Shown: positions 19,274 to 29,382, counted from the first letter of the stretch. The stretch is 64,000 nt of DNA from Moraxella osloensis (GCF_001553955.1 NZ_CP014234.1:1054001-1118000); one strand, 5' to 3'. The notes: generated by a model from the sequence alone, not told the origin. Numbers and translations are program-made.

Positions 19274-19440
19274 AAACAACCTCTCACTGCAAATTTATCA
19301 ATGCAACTTTATTAATGACTGTTAAAAGCTTAACTGTCGCCTGTATCGCTTCAAAGTAGTAAGTGCAAGCTAGCGTCATAAAGGTTACCTATTCTTTTTT
19401 ACTAGGTTTTTACTAGCCATGTTTTTACTAGCCATAGGGT

Positions 19441-20457
19441 TTACTTGGGTGGATACCAGACAATATCTTTTACCTGTATTTGTTTTGGCAGCAATTTATT
19501 TTTATAAAAAGTATCCGCTTCTTGCTGCTGCGCTTGAATGATGTCATCGGTGATATAGTTGACACCGTAATTTCTTGATTTCACCGAAGCTAACGCCACG
19601 TCAGGTTTTAGATTGGTGACTTTTTGGATCATTTTGCTAAAAGTTACCGGGTCAGCGGTAATGGCTTTATCCGCTTCATCAATGGCTTTGACAATGTCTT
19701 TAACCACATCGGGGTGTTTTTGAGCAAAATCCGTTGATGCCAAATAAAACGATGTATTATTGGGCTTAAGACCTGTAGCGTCGGTCAAAACTCGCGCTTT
19801 TAGCTCAATTTTGGCACTCGACAGATAAGGCTCCCAAACGGTCCAAGCATCCAGTTTCCCTGATTCAAAGGCAGCACGGGCATCAGATGGCTGTAAATAC
19901 TTGACATCTATGTCAGCAAAACTCAATTTGTCACGTTCCAATGCTTTTAGTAACGTATAGTTAGCACTAGAGCCTTTAGTCACCGCCACAGATTTACCTT
20001 TTAATTCAGCCACTGACTTTAAGGTTGAATTGGCGGGGACAATGACGGCTTCAGACTGTGGTGAAGGTTTTTCATAGGCCACATACACCAGATTACTACC
20101 CGCGGCTTGGGCAAAAATAGGTGGCGTGTCCCCTGTGGTGCCAAAGTCAATATTGTTGGTATTTAGCGCTTCTAGCATCGGCGGTCCCGATTGAAACTGC
20201 ACCCAATTGACTTTGATGCCTGATTTTTCGAGCGACTTTTCAAGCAGCTTACTTTCACGCAAATACACCAACGCCCCTGAACTTTGTAATCCGATACGCA
20301 CTTCTTCAAGTGGTTTTGAATCACCGCTCTTAATGTCATTGGTCTGTGCTTCATTGGTGGTTGCCGCATTGGCAGATTTGGTGGTATTTTGCTGGCAACC
20401 TGCTAATAGCAAGCTAATACTAAACCCCGAAATAAGTAGAGCAGAAACTTTTTTCAT
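19441..20457 (-). CDS. ssuA: Aliphatic sulfonate-binding lipoprotein
   Basis: Periplasmic capture of sulfonates for the SsuBC transporter. The N-terminus LLISGFSISLLLAGCQQ is a lipoprotein signal with lipobox LAGC, so the protein is membrane-anchored after Cys modification, unlike the soluble E. coli SsuA. Family features are VRIGLQSSGALVYLRE, TNNIDFGTTGDTPPIFAQAAG, VAVTKGSSANYTLLKAL and DAWTVWEPYLSSA. It is the first gene of the transporter operon, and about 165 bases separate it from ssuC. Confidence 0.9.
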   Translation of the reverse strand: MKKVSALLISGFSISLLLAGCQQNTTKSANAATTNEAQTNDIKSGDSKPLEEVRIGLQSSGALVYLRESKLLEKSLEKSGIKVNWVQFQSGPPMLEALNTNNIDFGTTGDTPPIFAQAAGSNLVYVAYEKPSPQSEAVIVPANSTLKSVAELKGKSVAVTKGSSANYTLLKALERDKLSFADIDVKYLQPSDARAAFESGKLDAWTVWEPYLSSAKIELKARVLTDATGLKPNNTSFYLASTDFAQKHPDVVKDIVKAIDEADKAITADPVTFSKMIQKVTNLKPDVALASVKSRNYGVNYITDDIIQAQQQEADTFYKNKLLPKQIQVKDIVWYPPK

Positions 20458-20818
20458 TACAACACCTTATGCAATATTTAGGACAATTTGTCCTTATCCT
20501 CAAAATTTTTCATTTTTTTCGAGATGAAATGCTATCAAGCCCTATCAAGTATCATCGAATGATGACATTATTCCACAGAATAATAACAAAGATTAATAAT
20601 TATAATTGATAAGAATATAGCGGAATTTGCTAACCGCTTTAATTTATTGTTTATTGATAGCGGAAGGGTGTGTGGACAGATAAATGCTATTCTGCGTAGA
20701 GAAAAACATAGGTCGCAATCGCTACAGCCAATGCTGGACCGTTCATTTATTCAGGGTAATAATAGCGGACAAACATTCCTAGATTGTTGTTCGTGTATTT
20801 GTAAAATGCGTTATTCTC
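20458..20818. other. ssuA upstream region
   Basis: About 360 bases between ssuA and the convergently placed TetR gene end. It must hold the ssuABC promoter. It contains a small palindromic stretch (ATTATTCCACAGAATAAT near 20568-20585) but no recognised gene. A CysB/Cbl site is expected, but its consensus is too loose to place. Confidence 0.35.
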
Positions 20819-21481
20819 TTAGTCATGCCGTGAAATAGCTTGCCATAGGATATCAAACAAAGGATCAAAGTCAGCCGTCATCGGTTTGGCAGCGTGTCTT
20901 AACACGTGCATCAGCCCCAATCGGGTGATAAACCCCATAAACACATCTAATAAGGTTTTAAGCGAGACATTTTGATTAAGCTCCCCACGCTGCTGCCCAT
21001 CCGACAACACTTGCAAAAAAGCTTCCATCAAATCCTTGTTTTCATAAATGGCAATATGTTGATAGTGGGAGACAGGAATCGCTGTAGAAAAAAACAATAC
21101 CGCATCAGGATTATGGTCAACAAAATCAAACATCACCCATAGCGTCTTACGCAGCCGGTCTTTAACACTATCAATACCGCTCAAATGGTCAATCATTCGA
21201 GCGGCTAGGCGACTAAGCACTCGATCTAAAATCACATAAATCAGCGTGTTTTTATCGCCAAAATATTTATACAAGGTCTGCAGTGACACGTTCGCGTGTT
21301 TTGCAATTGACTGCATAGTCACACTATCCGCAGCGACCTCACTCTCATCACTGGCATACAGTGTAATCACACTTTTTTCGATTTTATCTAAGGTTGCAGG
21401 TCGTATCTGCGCAAGTAAGGTTAAATCACCCACTGTATTACTAGGACGTCCAAGCGTCATTGGCTTTTTCAACGCAGTCAT
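20819..21481 (-). CDS. TetR-family repressor of the fatty-acid operon
   Basis: 220 residues. The N-terminal HTH lies at about residues 30-75: TLDKIEKSVITLYA, then SIAKHANVSLQTLYKYFGDKNTLIY, the classic TetR recognition helix context. The ligand domain is unassigned. The gene is divergent from the acyl-CoA dehydrogenase operon. Three identical-architecture palindromes lie in the 283-base divergent region, one 31 bases from this start, implying autoregulation. An acyl-CoA or fatty acid is the likely inducer by analogy with other TetR regulators of beta-oxidation; this is inferred. Confidence 0.85.
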   Translation of the reverse strand: MTALKKPMTLGRPSNTVGDLTLLAQIRPATLDKIEKSVITLYASDESEVAADSVTMQSIAKHANVSLQTLYKYFGDKNTLIYVILDRVLSRLAARMIDHLSGIDSVKDRLRKTLWVMFDFVDHNPDAVLFFSTAIPVSHYQHIAIYENKDLMEAFLQVLSDGQQRGELNQNVSLKTLLDVFMGFITRLGLMHVLRHAAKPMTADFDPLFDILWQAISRHD

Positions 21482-21511
21482 AACATTCTCTATTTAAATA
21501 TTTAAAAAACA

Positions 21512-21525
21512 GTAATATATATTAC
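21512..21525. promoter_or_regulatory. Operator 1, GTAAT-N4-ATTAC palindrome
   Basis: GTAATATATATTAC, a perfect 14-bp palindrome 31 bases upstream of the tetR start. It is one of three copies in the divergent region and is likely bound by the TetR regulator for autoregulation. Confidence 0.65.
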
Positions 21526-21630
21526 CATATCTATAGATAATATTGTTCTCATTTTTTATCTTTGTTATTATAAAAACAGATATTAGCCATATTATCTGCT
21601 TTTAAAGCATTTTTAGTTAAAATATTAACG

Positions 21631-21644
21631 GTAATATAAATTAC
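21631..21644. promoter_or_regulatory. Operator 2, GTAAT-N4-ATTAC palindrome
   Basis: GTAATATAAATTAC, with arms identical to operator 1 and extended by G/C to GGTAAT...ATTACC. It lies in the middle of the divergent region, about 120 bases before the acyl-CoA dehydrogenase start. Confidence 0.65.
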
Positions 21645-21702
21645 CATTAAAATTTTAATTTAACATATTTGGTTATAAACACCCAAATAAATTTTTAAGG
21701 TA

Positions 21703-21716
21703 GTAATTAATATTAC
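21703..21716. promoter_or_regulatory. Operator 3, GTAAT-N4-ATTAC palindrome
   Basis: GTAATTAATATTAC, with the same arms and a different spacer. It lies 48 bases before the acyl-CoA dehydrogenase start, where bound repressor could block the promoter. Confidence 0.65.
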
Positions 21717-21764
21717 TATTATAACGGTTCAATTAATCTCTCAATAACCAACAAGGAATCAAGG

Positions 21765-22913
21765 ATGATCAACCATTTTGAATCAAGCTGGATGAACGAA
21801 GAAGTCGCCATGCTAGAAGATACTGCCAAGAAGTTTTTTCAAACTTGGATTGATAAAGACATCGAGTGGCGAAAAAACGGCATGATGGATAAAGAAGCAT
21901 GGCTTGAAGCAGGCTCGATGGGCTTTTTATGTGCGTCGATGCCTGAAGAGTATGGCGGTGCCGGTGGCGACTTTCGTCATGAAGCGGCATTGATTTATGC
22001 CCAAGCAGATGCGGCTTTGAGCGGATTTGGTGGCTTTTTGCATTCAGGTATTGTGGCACCTTATATCTTGCATCATGGCAGTGAACAGCAAAAACAGCGT
22101 TGGTTACCAAAAATGGCAACGGGCGAATTGGTTGGTGCGATTGCGATGACCGAGCCAGGTACAGGGTCAGATTTACAAGCTATCAAAACCTATGCCATTA
22201 AAGACGGTGATGACTACATTTTAAATGGTTCCAAAACCTTTATCACCAATGGCCAGTTAGCCAACCTAATTATCGTCGCTTGTAAAACCGACCGTGAAAA
22301 AGGCGCTCAAGGGGTATCTCTCTTGGTGTTAGAAACCGATGGTTTAGCAGGCTTTGAGCGGGGTCGCAACTTAGAGAAAATCGGTTTATCGTCACAAGAT
22401 ACCTCAGAGTTGTTCTTCAATAATGTGCGTGTCCCACAAAAAAACTTATTGGGCAGTGTTGAAGGCATGGGCTTTATTCAGTTGATGCAAGAGTTGCCAC
22501 AAGAACGCTTAATCATTGCTTTGGCGGCGGCGGGGGCGATTAAGAAATCAATTGAACTTACCATCGAATATACCAAAGAACGCCACGCCTTTAACAAGCC
22601 TGTGTGGTCATTTCAAAATACCCGATTTAAACTTGCCGAATGTAATGCGGACTACCTTGCCGTCAGGGCGATGTGTGATGCGGCACTGGAAGCCCATCTT
22701 AACAAAAAACTGACCGTACAACATGCCGCTCTATTAAAAGCCTTTACCACGGATAAACAAGCCAAAGTCACGGATGAATGTTTACAGCTATTTGGTGGCT
22801 ATGGTTATATGCTGGAGTATCCGATTGCCCGATTATACGCCGATGCCCGAGTGCAAAAAATCTATGGCGGTACCAATGAAATCATGAAAGAGTTGGCGTC
22901 TCGTTTTATGTAA
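21765..22913 (+). CDS. Acyl-CoA dehydrogenase
   Basis: FAD-dependent first step of beta-oxidation. 382 residues, standard length. Signatures are EEYGGAGGDFRHEA, AIAMTEPGTGSDLQAIKT (substrate and FAD binding), SKTFITNGQLANL, and C-terminal QLFGGYGYMLEYPIARLYADARVQKIYGGTNEIMKELASR, which contains the catalytic Glu of the YGGTNEI motif. AAGGAATCAAGG precedes the ATG. It is the first gene of a five-gene operon for fatty-acid or branched acyl degradation under the divergent TetR. Confidence 0.93.
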   Translation: MINHFESSWMNEEVAMLEDTAKKFFQTWIDKDIEWRKNGMMDKEAWLEAGSMGFLCASMPEEYGGAGGDFRHEAALIYAQADAALSGFGGFLHSGIVAPYILHHGSEQQKQRWLPKMATGELVGAIAMTEPGTGSDLQAIKTYAIKDGDDYILNGSKTFITNGQLANLIIVACKTDREKGAQGVSLLVLETDGLAGFERGRNLEKIGLSSQDTSELFFNNVRVPQKNLLGSVEGMGFIQLMQELPQERLIIALAAAGAIKKSIELTIEYTKERHAFNKPVWSFQNTRFKLAECNADYLAVRAMCDAALEAHLNKKLTVQHAALLKAFTTDKQAKVTDECLQLFGGYGYMLEYPIARLYADARVQKIYGGTNEIMKELASRFM

Positions 22914-23025
22914 CTCATCGTTTTATATGGCTAAGCCACTTTTTAGCTAGCCTAGATATTAGTATCAGATATTAGTATTAGCCATTAGCAATTGACAAAT
23001 TTTAATCATGATTAAGGAAAATCAA

Positions 23026-24234
23026 ATGAGTAATACCGCTTATATTTATGATGCTATCCGCACCCCGCGTGGCAAAGGCAAATCCGATGGCAGCTTGCAC
23101 CAAGTCGCTCCAATTTGGTTAATCAGAGAACTACTGACAAATTTACAGTCGCGCAATCAGTTGGACACACAGTTGGTGGATGATGTGGTACTAGGTTGTG
23201 TCACCCCTGTTGGTGAGCAAGGCTCGGATATCGCCCGAATTGCGGTAATTGATGCCGGTTGGGCAGAATCGGTGGCGGGCGTTACCCTATCACGGTTTTG
23301 TGCATCAGGGTTAGAGTCGATTAATTTAGCCGCAAGCAAAATCATGTCGGGCATGGAAGATATGGTGGTGGCAGGTGGCGTGGAGTCTATGAGCCGTGTC
23401 AAAATGGGGTTAGACGGCGGGGCTTGGTACATGGACCCACGTGTCAATACCGCCACCGGCTTTGCCCCACAAGGCATCGGCGCTGATACGATTGCGACAT
23501 TAGAAGGGTTTAGTCGCAGTGATGTTGATGCATATGCCACCGAGTCTCATCGCAGAGCCCAGCAGGCTTCTGACCAAGGGTATTTTGCTAAATCAATTAT
23601 TCCTGTTAAAGATATCAATGGTCTGATGATTTTAGACCATGATGAAACCATTCGCGCTGATACCAGCGTTGAACGCTTGGCAGAATTAAAGCCCTCGTTT
23701 GCCATGCCAGGAAAAATGGGCTTTGATAAAGTGGTCTTAGATAAATATGCCACGATTGAAAAAATTAACCATGTGCACCATGCCGGTAACTCATCAGGTA
23801 TCGTTGACGGGGCCGCGTTATGTCTGCTTGGTAGTCAATCAGCGGGACAAGCGGCGAATTTAAAACCCCGTGCCAAAGTCACGATGGCGGCAGTGGTGGG
23901 GTCAGAACCGACGATAATGCTAACAGGTCCGACACTGGCCGCAAGAAAAGCCTTAGCCCGGGCGAATATGCAGGTGTCTGATATTGACCTATGGGAAATT
24001 AACGAAGCGTTTGCAGCGGTGCCAATGAAAACGGCAAAAGACCTAGGGCTTAATATGGATATCGTGAATGTCAACGGTGGTGCGATTGCTATGGGACATC
24101 CATTAGGGGCAACAGGAGCAATTTTAATTAACACCTTGTTAGATGAATTGGAGCGTCGTGATTTGACCACTGGACTTGCGACCTTATGTGTCGGTGGCGG
24201 TATGGGTATTGCCACGATTATTGAACGTGTTTAA
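23026..24234 (+). CDS. Acetyl-CoA acyltransferase (thiolase)
   Basis: Thiolytic cleavage of 3-ketoacyl-CoA. The active-site Cys lies in [16 protein letters not shown]. The other signatures are [20 protein letters not shown] (catalytic His) and [17 protein letters not shown] (second catalytic Cys). I choose the ATG at 23026 ([17 protein letters not shown]), with AAGGAAA just before it; the frame opens 18 bases earlier. The length of about 402 residues fits FadA-type enzymes. It sits between the dehydrogenase and the FadB-type gene. Confidence 0.92.
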   Translation: MSNTAYIYDAIRTPRGKGKSDGSLHQVAPIWLIRELLTNLQSRNQLDTQLVDDVVLGCVTPVGEQGSDIARIAVIDAGWAESVAGVTLSRFCASGLESINLAASKIMSGMEDMVVAGGVESMSRVKMGLDGGAWYMDPRVNTATGFAPQGIGADTIATLEGFSRSDVDAYATESHRRAQQASDQGYFAKSIIPVKDINGLMILDHDETIRADTSVERLAELKPSFAMPGKMGFDKVVLDKYATIEKINHVHHAGNSSGIVDGAALCLLGSQSAGQAANLKPRAKVTMAAVVGSEPTIMLTGPTLAARKALARANMQVSDIDLWEINEAFAAVPMKTAKDLGLNMDIVNVNGGAIAMGHPLGATGAILINTLLDELERRDLTTGLATLCVGGGMGIATIIERV

Positions 24235-24282
24235 GTCGCCTATTTAATTGAATTAAAAAACTGAAGAAAAAAGGATGTTTCT

Positions 24283-26451
24283 ATGACCAGTCTTACCAGC
24301 CAAGCGGCGAATCAATTGGCCAATTTTTCTGCCACTGACGACGATAATATTGTCATTTTGACCATTCAACAATCTCGCAAAATGAATGTGCTTGATGAGC
24401 ATTTTAGCAATGATTTAGAAAAAATCGCTCAAAGTTTTATTCAAGACAAAGACAGCAAAGGGCTTATCATCACCAGCGATAAAGATAGCTTTATCGTGGG
24501 TGCCGATATCGACCAATTTGCCAACATCCAATCCCCTAAGCAAGCTTTTGATTTTGTTGAACATTTCAAAAAGGTGTTACGCAGCCTTGAAACCTGCGGT
24601 AAACCTGTCGTCGCTGCATTAACCGGCACTGCCTTAGGTGGCGGGCTTGAAGTAGCGTTGGGCTGTCATTATCGCATTGCCGTTGACCAACCGAATGCCA
24701 AATATGGCCTGCCTGAAGTCAAATTGGGCTTATTACCTGGGGGCGGTGGTACGCAGCGTTTAATGCGTCTTGTCGGTATGCAAAAAGCGTTAGAGTTGAT
24801 GACCCAAGGCACTAAGCTTACCACCCAAGCCGCTCATCAGCTTGGCATTATCGATGCGGTAGTTACTGATAAAACATCACTGATTGAACAAGCCAAACAG
24901 TGGATTCATGAGCATCCAACCGCTCAGCAGCCTTGGGATGCCAAAGGCTTTAAAATCCCTCAAGGTAACGCCTTAACCCCGCAAAATGCCCAAATGCTGA
25001 GCATTGCCCCTGCGATGGCAAATCAAAAATCGCATGGCAATTACCCTGCCATTACCCACATTTTATCATGTGTGTTTGAAGGTAGCTTAGTGGACATCGA
25101 TACTGGTCTGGCGCTTGAGTCGCGCTATTTTGTCGCCTGTGCCATGTCACAAGTGTCAAAAAACATGATTGGCACGCTTTGGCACCAACTCAACAGCATC
25201 AACAAGGGCCAATCTCGTCCAAAATCTATCCCGCAATACCAAACCAAAAAAGTCGGTGTGTTGGGCGCAGGGATGATGGGTGCAGGTATTGCCTATGTCT
25301 CTGCCAAGGCAGGCATTGACGTGGTATTGCTAGATACCACGATGGAAAATGCGGATAAAGGCAAAATGTATTCAGAAAACTTGCTGGATAAAGCAATTGC
25401 CAAAGGCCGAAGCAATGATAGCAAAAAACAATCCTTGCTGGACAAAATTCAAACCACCACGGATTATGCAGATTTAGCGGATTGTGACTTGGTGATTGAA
25501 GCGGTGTTTGAAGACCGTGATATTAAAGCCAAGTGTACCCAGCAAACAGAAGCAGTCACCGCTAGCGATGCGATTTTTGCGTCAAATACCTCAACCTTGC
25601 CAATTACCGGTTTAGCCAAAGCGAGTGGCCGTCCTAAGCAATTTATCGGCTTACACTTTTTCTCACCTGTCGATAAAATGCCGCTTGTGGAAATCATTAT
25701 GGGCGAGCAAACCGATGAAACTACGTTAGCCAAAGCCTTTGACTATGTATTACAAATTGGCAAAACGCCGATTGTGGTCAATGATAGCCGTGGTTTTTAT
25801 ACGTCTCGTGTATTTGCCACCTATATCACCGAAGGCTCTGCCATGCTCTCTGAGGGCGTCCATCCCCGTCTGATTGAGGTAGCTGGTATCAAATCAGGTA
25901 TGCCTGTCGGACCGTTGGCACTGCAAGACGAGGTGTCTTTAGGTCTGATGCTGCATATTAATGAGCAAACCAAAAAAGACTTACAAAAAGAAGGCAAAGA
26001 AATGCCCCATCACCCCGCCGATAGCGTGGTCGAACTGATGGGCAAAACCCACGGGCGTTTGGGTAAAAAAGTCGGCAAAGGGTTTTATGACTACCCAGAA
26101 GAAGGTGAAAAACAACTGTGGTCAGGGCTATCAAACTTATTCCCCGTCGCAGACACGCAGCCTACTCAGCAAGAGCTTATTGACCGCTTTATGTTTATCC
26201 AAGCCAATGAAACCGCTCGTTGTTATGAAGAAAACGTGATTAATTCAATCGCAGATGCCAATATCGGCTCTATCTTTGGCTGGGGATTTGCCCCGCATCA
26301 TGGGGGTACCTTGCAGTTTATTAATGCCTATGGCGTTGATAATTTTGTCGCACGCAGTCAACAACTTGCCGAGCGTTATGGCGAACGCTTTGCCCCTGCC
26401 CAAGTTTTAGTAGCTATGGCAAAGGCGCATAAGGAGTTTGTTAATGAATGA
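24283..26451 (+). CDS. FadB/FadJ-type multifunctional beta-oxidation protein
   Basis: Enoyl-CoA hydratase plus 3-hydroxyacyl-CoA dehydrogenase, 722 residues. The N-terminal crotonase domain has the oxyanion-hole and catalytic segments TGTALGGGLEVALGCHYRIA and YGLPEVKLGLLPGGGGTQRL. The NAD domain starts at VGVLGAGMMGAGIAYVSAKAG (about residue 325), followed by GLHFFSPVDKMPLVEII with the catalytic His and two 3HCDH C-terminal domains. AAAGGA precedes the ATG. It probably forms a trifunctional complex with the upstream thiolase. The last bases overlap the next start (ATGAATGA). Confidence 0.93.
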   Translation: MTSLTSQAANQLANFSATDDDNIVILTIQQSRKMNVLDEHFSNDLEKIAQSFIQDKDSKGLIITSDKDSFIVGADIDQFANIQSPKQAFDFVEHFKKVLRSLETCGKPVVAALTGTALGGGLEVALGCHYRIAVDQPNAKYGLPEVKLGLLPGGGGTQRLMRLVGMQKALELMTQGTKLTTQAAHQLGIIDAVVTDKTSLIEQAKQWIHEHPTAQQPWDAKGFKIPQGNALTPQNAQMLSIAPAMANQKSHGNYPAITHILSCVFEGSLVDIDTGLALESRYFVACAMSQVSKNMIGTLWHQLNSINKGQSRPKSIPQYQTKKVGVLGAGMMGAGIAYVSAKAGIDVVLLDTTMENADKGKMYSENLLDKAIAKGRSNDSKKQSLLDKIQTTTDYADLADCDLVIEAVFEDRDIKAKCTQQTEAVTASDAIFASNTSTLPITGLAKASGRPKQFIGLHFFSPVDKMPLVEIIMGEQTDETTLAKAFDYVLQIGKTPIVVNDSRGFYTSRVFATYITEGSAMLSEGVHPRLIEVAGIKSGMPVGPLALQDEVSLGLMLHINEQTKKDLQKEGKEMPHHPADSVVELMGKTHGRLGKKVGKGFYDYPEEGEKQLWSGLSNLFPVADTQPTQQELIDRFMFIQANETARCYEENVINSIADANIGSIFGWGFAPHHGGTLQFINAYGVDNFVARSQQLAERYGERFAPAQVLVAMAKAHKEFVNE

Positions 26452-27505
26452 CGCCATAGCCGCACTGGGTATAGCTGACTGCTTAACAGGGCTAAAAGTT
26501 ATTGACTTATCACGCAACTTGCCGGGTCCATTTGCCACACGACTGCTCGCTGATTTGGGAGCAGATGTGATCAAATATGAACCCAAGTCAGGTGACCCTG
26601 CCCGGGCGTTGGGCAATTTATTTGATGCTTTAAATCATGGCAAATCTTGTCACAAAATGGACTTTAAGCACCCCGATGATATTGCTAAGCTTAAAAGCGA
26701 CATTGCCACTGCTGATGTGATGATTGATAGTTTCCGCCCCAACGTATTAGAAGGCATGGGACTTTCGCCACAGGCACTGCTTGCGGAAAACCCAAAGCTG
26801 GTGATTGTTTCCATCACTGGCTATGGTACGACGCCCAACTGGGCGGATAAAGCCGGGCATGATATCAACTTTATGGCAATGAGTGGCGTACTTGACCAAC
26901 TCAAAACCGCATCGGGTGAACAAGCCATGCCCAATGTTCAATTTGCCGACTTGGCTGGCGGGAGTGATACGGCGGTCATCGCTTTATTAGCGGCCGTTGT
27001 CAATGCCAAGCTAACTGGCAAAGGTCGCCATATCATCATCAGCATGACCCATAGTTTATACAACCATTTGGTGATGCCAAAAGCGACGGGGAAATTTGTC
27101 AAAGCATTAACCCAGGTAACACCGACGCCTGAGCAGGATTTTTTAGGCGGCGTGCTGCCATGTTACCGGCTATATCAGACACAAGACGGTCGTTATATGG
27201 CAGTCGGCTCGCTTGAGCTAAAGTTTTGGCAAGGCTTGTGTCAAGCGTTAGATGTTAATGAACATGCGGCTAGCCATTGGCAAATGGGCGTACTGCCTAC
27301 TCATCCGCAGAGCCAAGCCGCTGCCAAGGCTATCGCCCAAAAATTTGCATCGCAGCCACTTAGCCACTGGCAGCACTACTTTACCCAATTTGATGTGTGC
27401 GTGACGCCTATTTTAACCTTGGCAGAAGCCGCCTGTCATGAACTATTTGCTAATCAAGATGAGTATGGTAATGTTAAGCCTTGGTGTGATAATGATTGCA
27501 ACTAG
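26444..27505 (+). CDS. Family III CoA-transferase, alpha-methylacyl-CoA racemase-like
   Basis: Interconverts (R)- and (S)-2-methylacyl-CoA so that branched fatty acids can enter beta-oxidation, or transfers CoA. The racemase reading rests on the His in KAGHDINFMAMSGVLD and the Asp in QFADLAGGSD, both matching the catalytic pair of racemase-type members. The N-terminus is KVIDLSRNLPGPFATRLLADLGADVIKYE. The ATG at 26444 is chosen: GGAG precedes it and it overlaps the fadB stop, implying coupling. The frame opens at TTG 26438. 354 residues, normal length. Its presence suggests the operon handles methyl-branched acids. Confidence 0.85.
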   Translation: MNDAIAALGIADCLTGLKVIDLSRNLPGPFATRLLADLGADVIKYEPKSGDPARALGNLFDALNHGKSCHKMDFKHPDDIAKLKSDIATADVMIDSFRPNVLEGMGLSPQALLAENPKLVIVSITGYGTTPNWADKAGHDINFMAMSGVLDQLKTASGEQAMPNVQFADLAGGSDTAVIALLAAVVNAKLTGKGRHIIISMTHSLYNHLVMPKATGKFVKALTQVTPTPEQDFLGGVLPCYRLYQTQDGRYMAVGSLELKFWQGLCQALDVNEHAASHWQMGVLPTHPQSQAAAKAIAQKFASQPLSHWQHYFTQFDVCVTPILTLAEAACHELFANQDEYGNVKPWCDNDCN

Positions 27506-27581
27506 GCTATTCATTTGCGTCACTATCAACTCAAGGCACAGTAATTGATAGTCATCAAAAAGCGCGGCAATACGCGCACCC

Positions 27582-27619
27582 TAATAGGCCCATGGAAAAA
27601 ACCTTTCAAGGGCCTATTA
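27582..27619 (+). terminator. Strong hairpin between the racemase and acyl-CoA ligase genes
   Basis: Perfect 10-bp inverted repeat TAATAGGCCC / GGGCCTATTA with an 18-base A-rich loop, followed by a weakly T-rich run. It sits 34 bases before the ligase ATG. It may act as an attenuator or mRNA processing stem rather than a full terminator. Confidence 0.5.
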
Positions 27620-27653
27620 GCCTATTTTCTAAGGACAGAAAAAGGATAACAAC

Positions 27654-29339
27654 ATGGAAAATTTTTGGACAAAATTTTATGACCCTGCCACCGCCGCACA
27701 CATTCCCGCTTTAACTGATCAATCGTTAATAGAATTTTTTGATGATCGTTTAACGGCCTTTGCCTCCCGAGAATTCACCAGCAATATGGAGCGAGCTATC
27801 AGCTATCAACAGGCGGATAACGTCGCACGCCTAGTCAGCCGCTGGCTACAAGCCCAATCCTTGGGCCCAAATGCCAGTGTCGCTATCATGCTGCCTAACG
27901 TACAAGCGTATTTACCGGTCATGATAGGTGCGATTCGCTCAGGGTATGTTTTGACGCCGATTAATCCGCTACATACAGCTCGTGAATTAGAGTTTCAGTT
28001 GATTGATGCCAATACCGAAGTTATTTTTATTTTAGAAAATTTTGCTCACACTTTACAAAAAATCATTGATAAAACCCCAGTGAAAAAAGTCGTGATTATC
28101 CGTTTAGGGGACTTGTTAGGATTAAAGGGTAAAATAGTCGATATCGCTGTAAAATATGTCAAGAAAATGGTAGAGCCTTACCAAATTGACCAAAAGTATC
28201 AGCCATTACGATTGGGTCAAGTGATGAAAACCGCTAAATCCATGCCTTACCAACAGCCATCCAAATCACTTGATGATGTTGCCTTTATCCAATACACCGG
28301 CGGCACCACTGGCAGACCCAAAGGCATCTTGCTGACCCATCGAAATATTTTGACAGCAGTTGAACAATACTATCAGTGGTTTTTGCCGGTACTCAACCAA
28401 CAAAAAACTGTCGAACAAGTATTCCATAGTATCCTAGCGTTGCCGCTATATCATATCTTTGCGTTTATCTTTTCCATGTTAGGCATGAAATCTGGCATGC
28501 GCATGACCTTGGTGACCAACCCTAAAGACATTGCCGGTTTTATCAAAATATTATCTGCTAAGCCGTTTCACATTCTTCCTGGGGTGAATACCTTGTTTCA
28601 GGCATTAGTTAACCACCCCGATTTTAAAAGTGTCGATACCCGTGAACTAAAATTATCAATCGCCGGCGGTATGGCAGCCACCCCCGCCACGGCCAAAGCT
28701 TGGCTTGAGCTCACTGGCTGCCCCTTAATAGAAGGATGGGGCATGTCCGAAACTATCGGTGCAGGCACGTGTAACCCGCTCACCAATCATGAGTACACTG
28801 GCGATATTGGCCTACCTTTACCGAGTATCGATATCAAAATCTGTGATGATGTGGGCAATGAAGTGGCGTTAGGCGAAGTGGGTGAAATCTGTATCAAAGG
28901 TGATAATGTGACTATAGGTTATCATAACATTGACAACACCGATTATTTCTTACCTGAAGGCCATTTAAAGACAGGCGACATTGGGATGATGATGCAAAAC
29001 GGGCATATCAAATTAATGGATCGCAAAAAAGATATGCTGATTGTCAGTGGCTTTAATGTCTATCCAACCGAAATTGAAGCGGTGCTGTTAAATCACCCGA
29101 AAGTCCAAGAATGTGCCGTGATTGGCGTTGAGGATGCGCTTCAAGGGCAATCGGTTAAAGCCTATATTGTCAAATCAGATGACAGTTTGACGATAGATGA
29201 GCTTAAAGCCTTTAGTCATGAGCAATTAACCGGGTATAAACGGCCACGTCAATATACGTTTATTGAGCAATTACCCAAAACCGCGGTTGGCAAAATTCAA
29301 AAAACTGAACTGCGATTACTTGAGAAAAATAGTAAGTAA
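27654..29339 (+). CDS. Long-chain acyl-CoA ligase (AMP-forming)
   Basis: Activates fatty acids to acyl-CoA, feeding the upstream beta-oxidation genes. The adenylate-forming signature is FIQYTGGTTGRPKGILLTHRN. Other motifs are EGWGMSETIG (A5 region), HLKTGDIGMM (adenosine-ribose Asp), DRKKDMLIVSGFNVYPTEIE (hinge) and a C-terminal catalytic Lys in PKTAVGKIQKTEL. 561 residues, typical of FadD. AAAGGA precedes the ATG. It is the last gene of the operon, followed by a terminator at 29421. Confidence 0.92.
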   Translation: MENFWTKFYDPATAAHIPALTDQSLIEFFDDRLTAFASREFTSNMERAISYQQADNVARLVSRWLQAQSLGPNASVAIMLPNVQAYLPVMIGAIRSGYVLTPINPLHTARELEFQLIDANTEVIFILENFAHTLQKIIDKTPVKKVVIIRLGDLLGLKGKIVDIAVKYVKKMVEPYQIDQKYQPLRLGQVMKTAKSMPYQQPSKSLDDVAFIQYTGGTTGRPKGILLTHRNILTAVEQYYQWFLPVLNQQKTVEQVFHSILALPLYHIFAFIFSMLGMKSGMRMTLVTNPKDIAGFIKILSAKPFHILPGVNTLFQALVNHPDFKSVDTRELKLSIAGGMAATPATAKAWLELTGCPLIEGWGMSETIGAGTCNPLTNHEYTGDIGLPLPSIDIKICDDVGNEVALGEVGEICIKGDNVTIGYHNIDNTDYFLPEGHLKTGDIGMMMQNGHIKLMDRKKDMLIVSGFNVYPTEIEAVLLNHPKVQECAVIGVEDALQGQSVKAYIVKSDDSLTIDELKAFSHEQLTGYKRPRQYTFIEQLPKTAVGKIQKTELRLLEKNSK

Positions 29340-29382
29340 TGGTGTCAGCCCAAAGAATGGTCGGATGTTTACCTTTCAACCC

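Noticed and set aside
20647-20838. 63-codon plus-strand frame between ssuA and tetR
   Set aside because: No ribosome-binding site, no recognisable domain, and it overlaps the end of tetR on the other strand.
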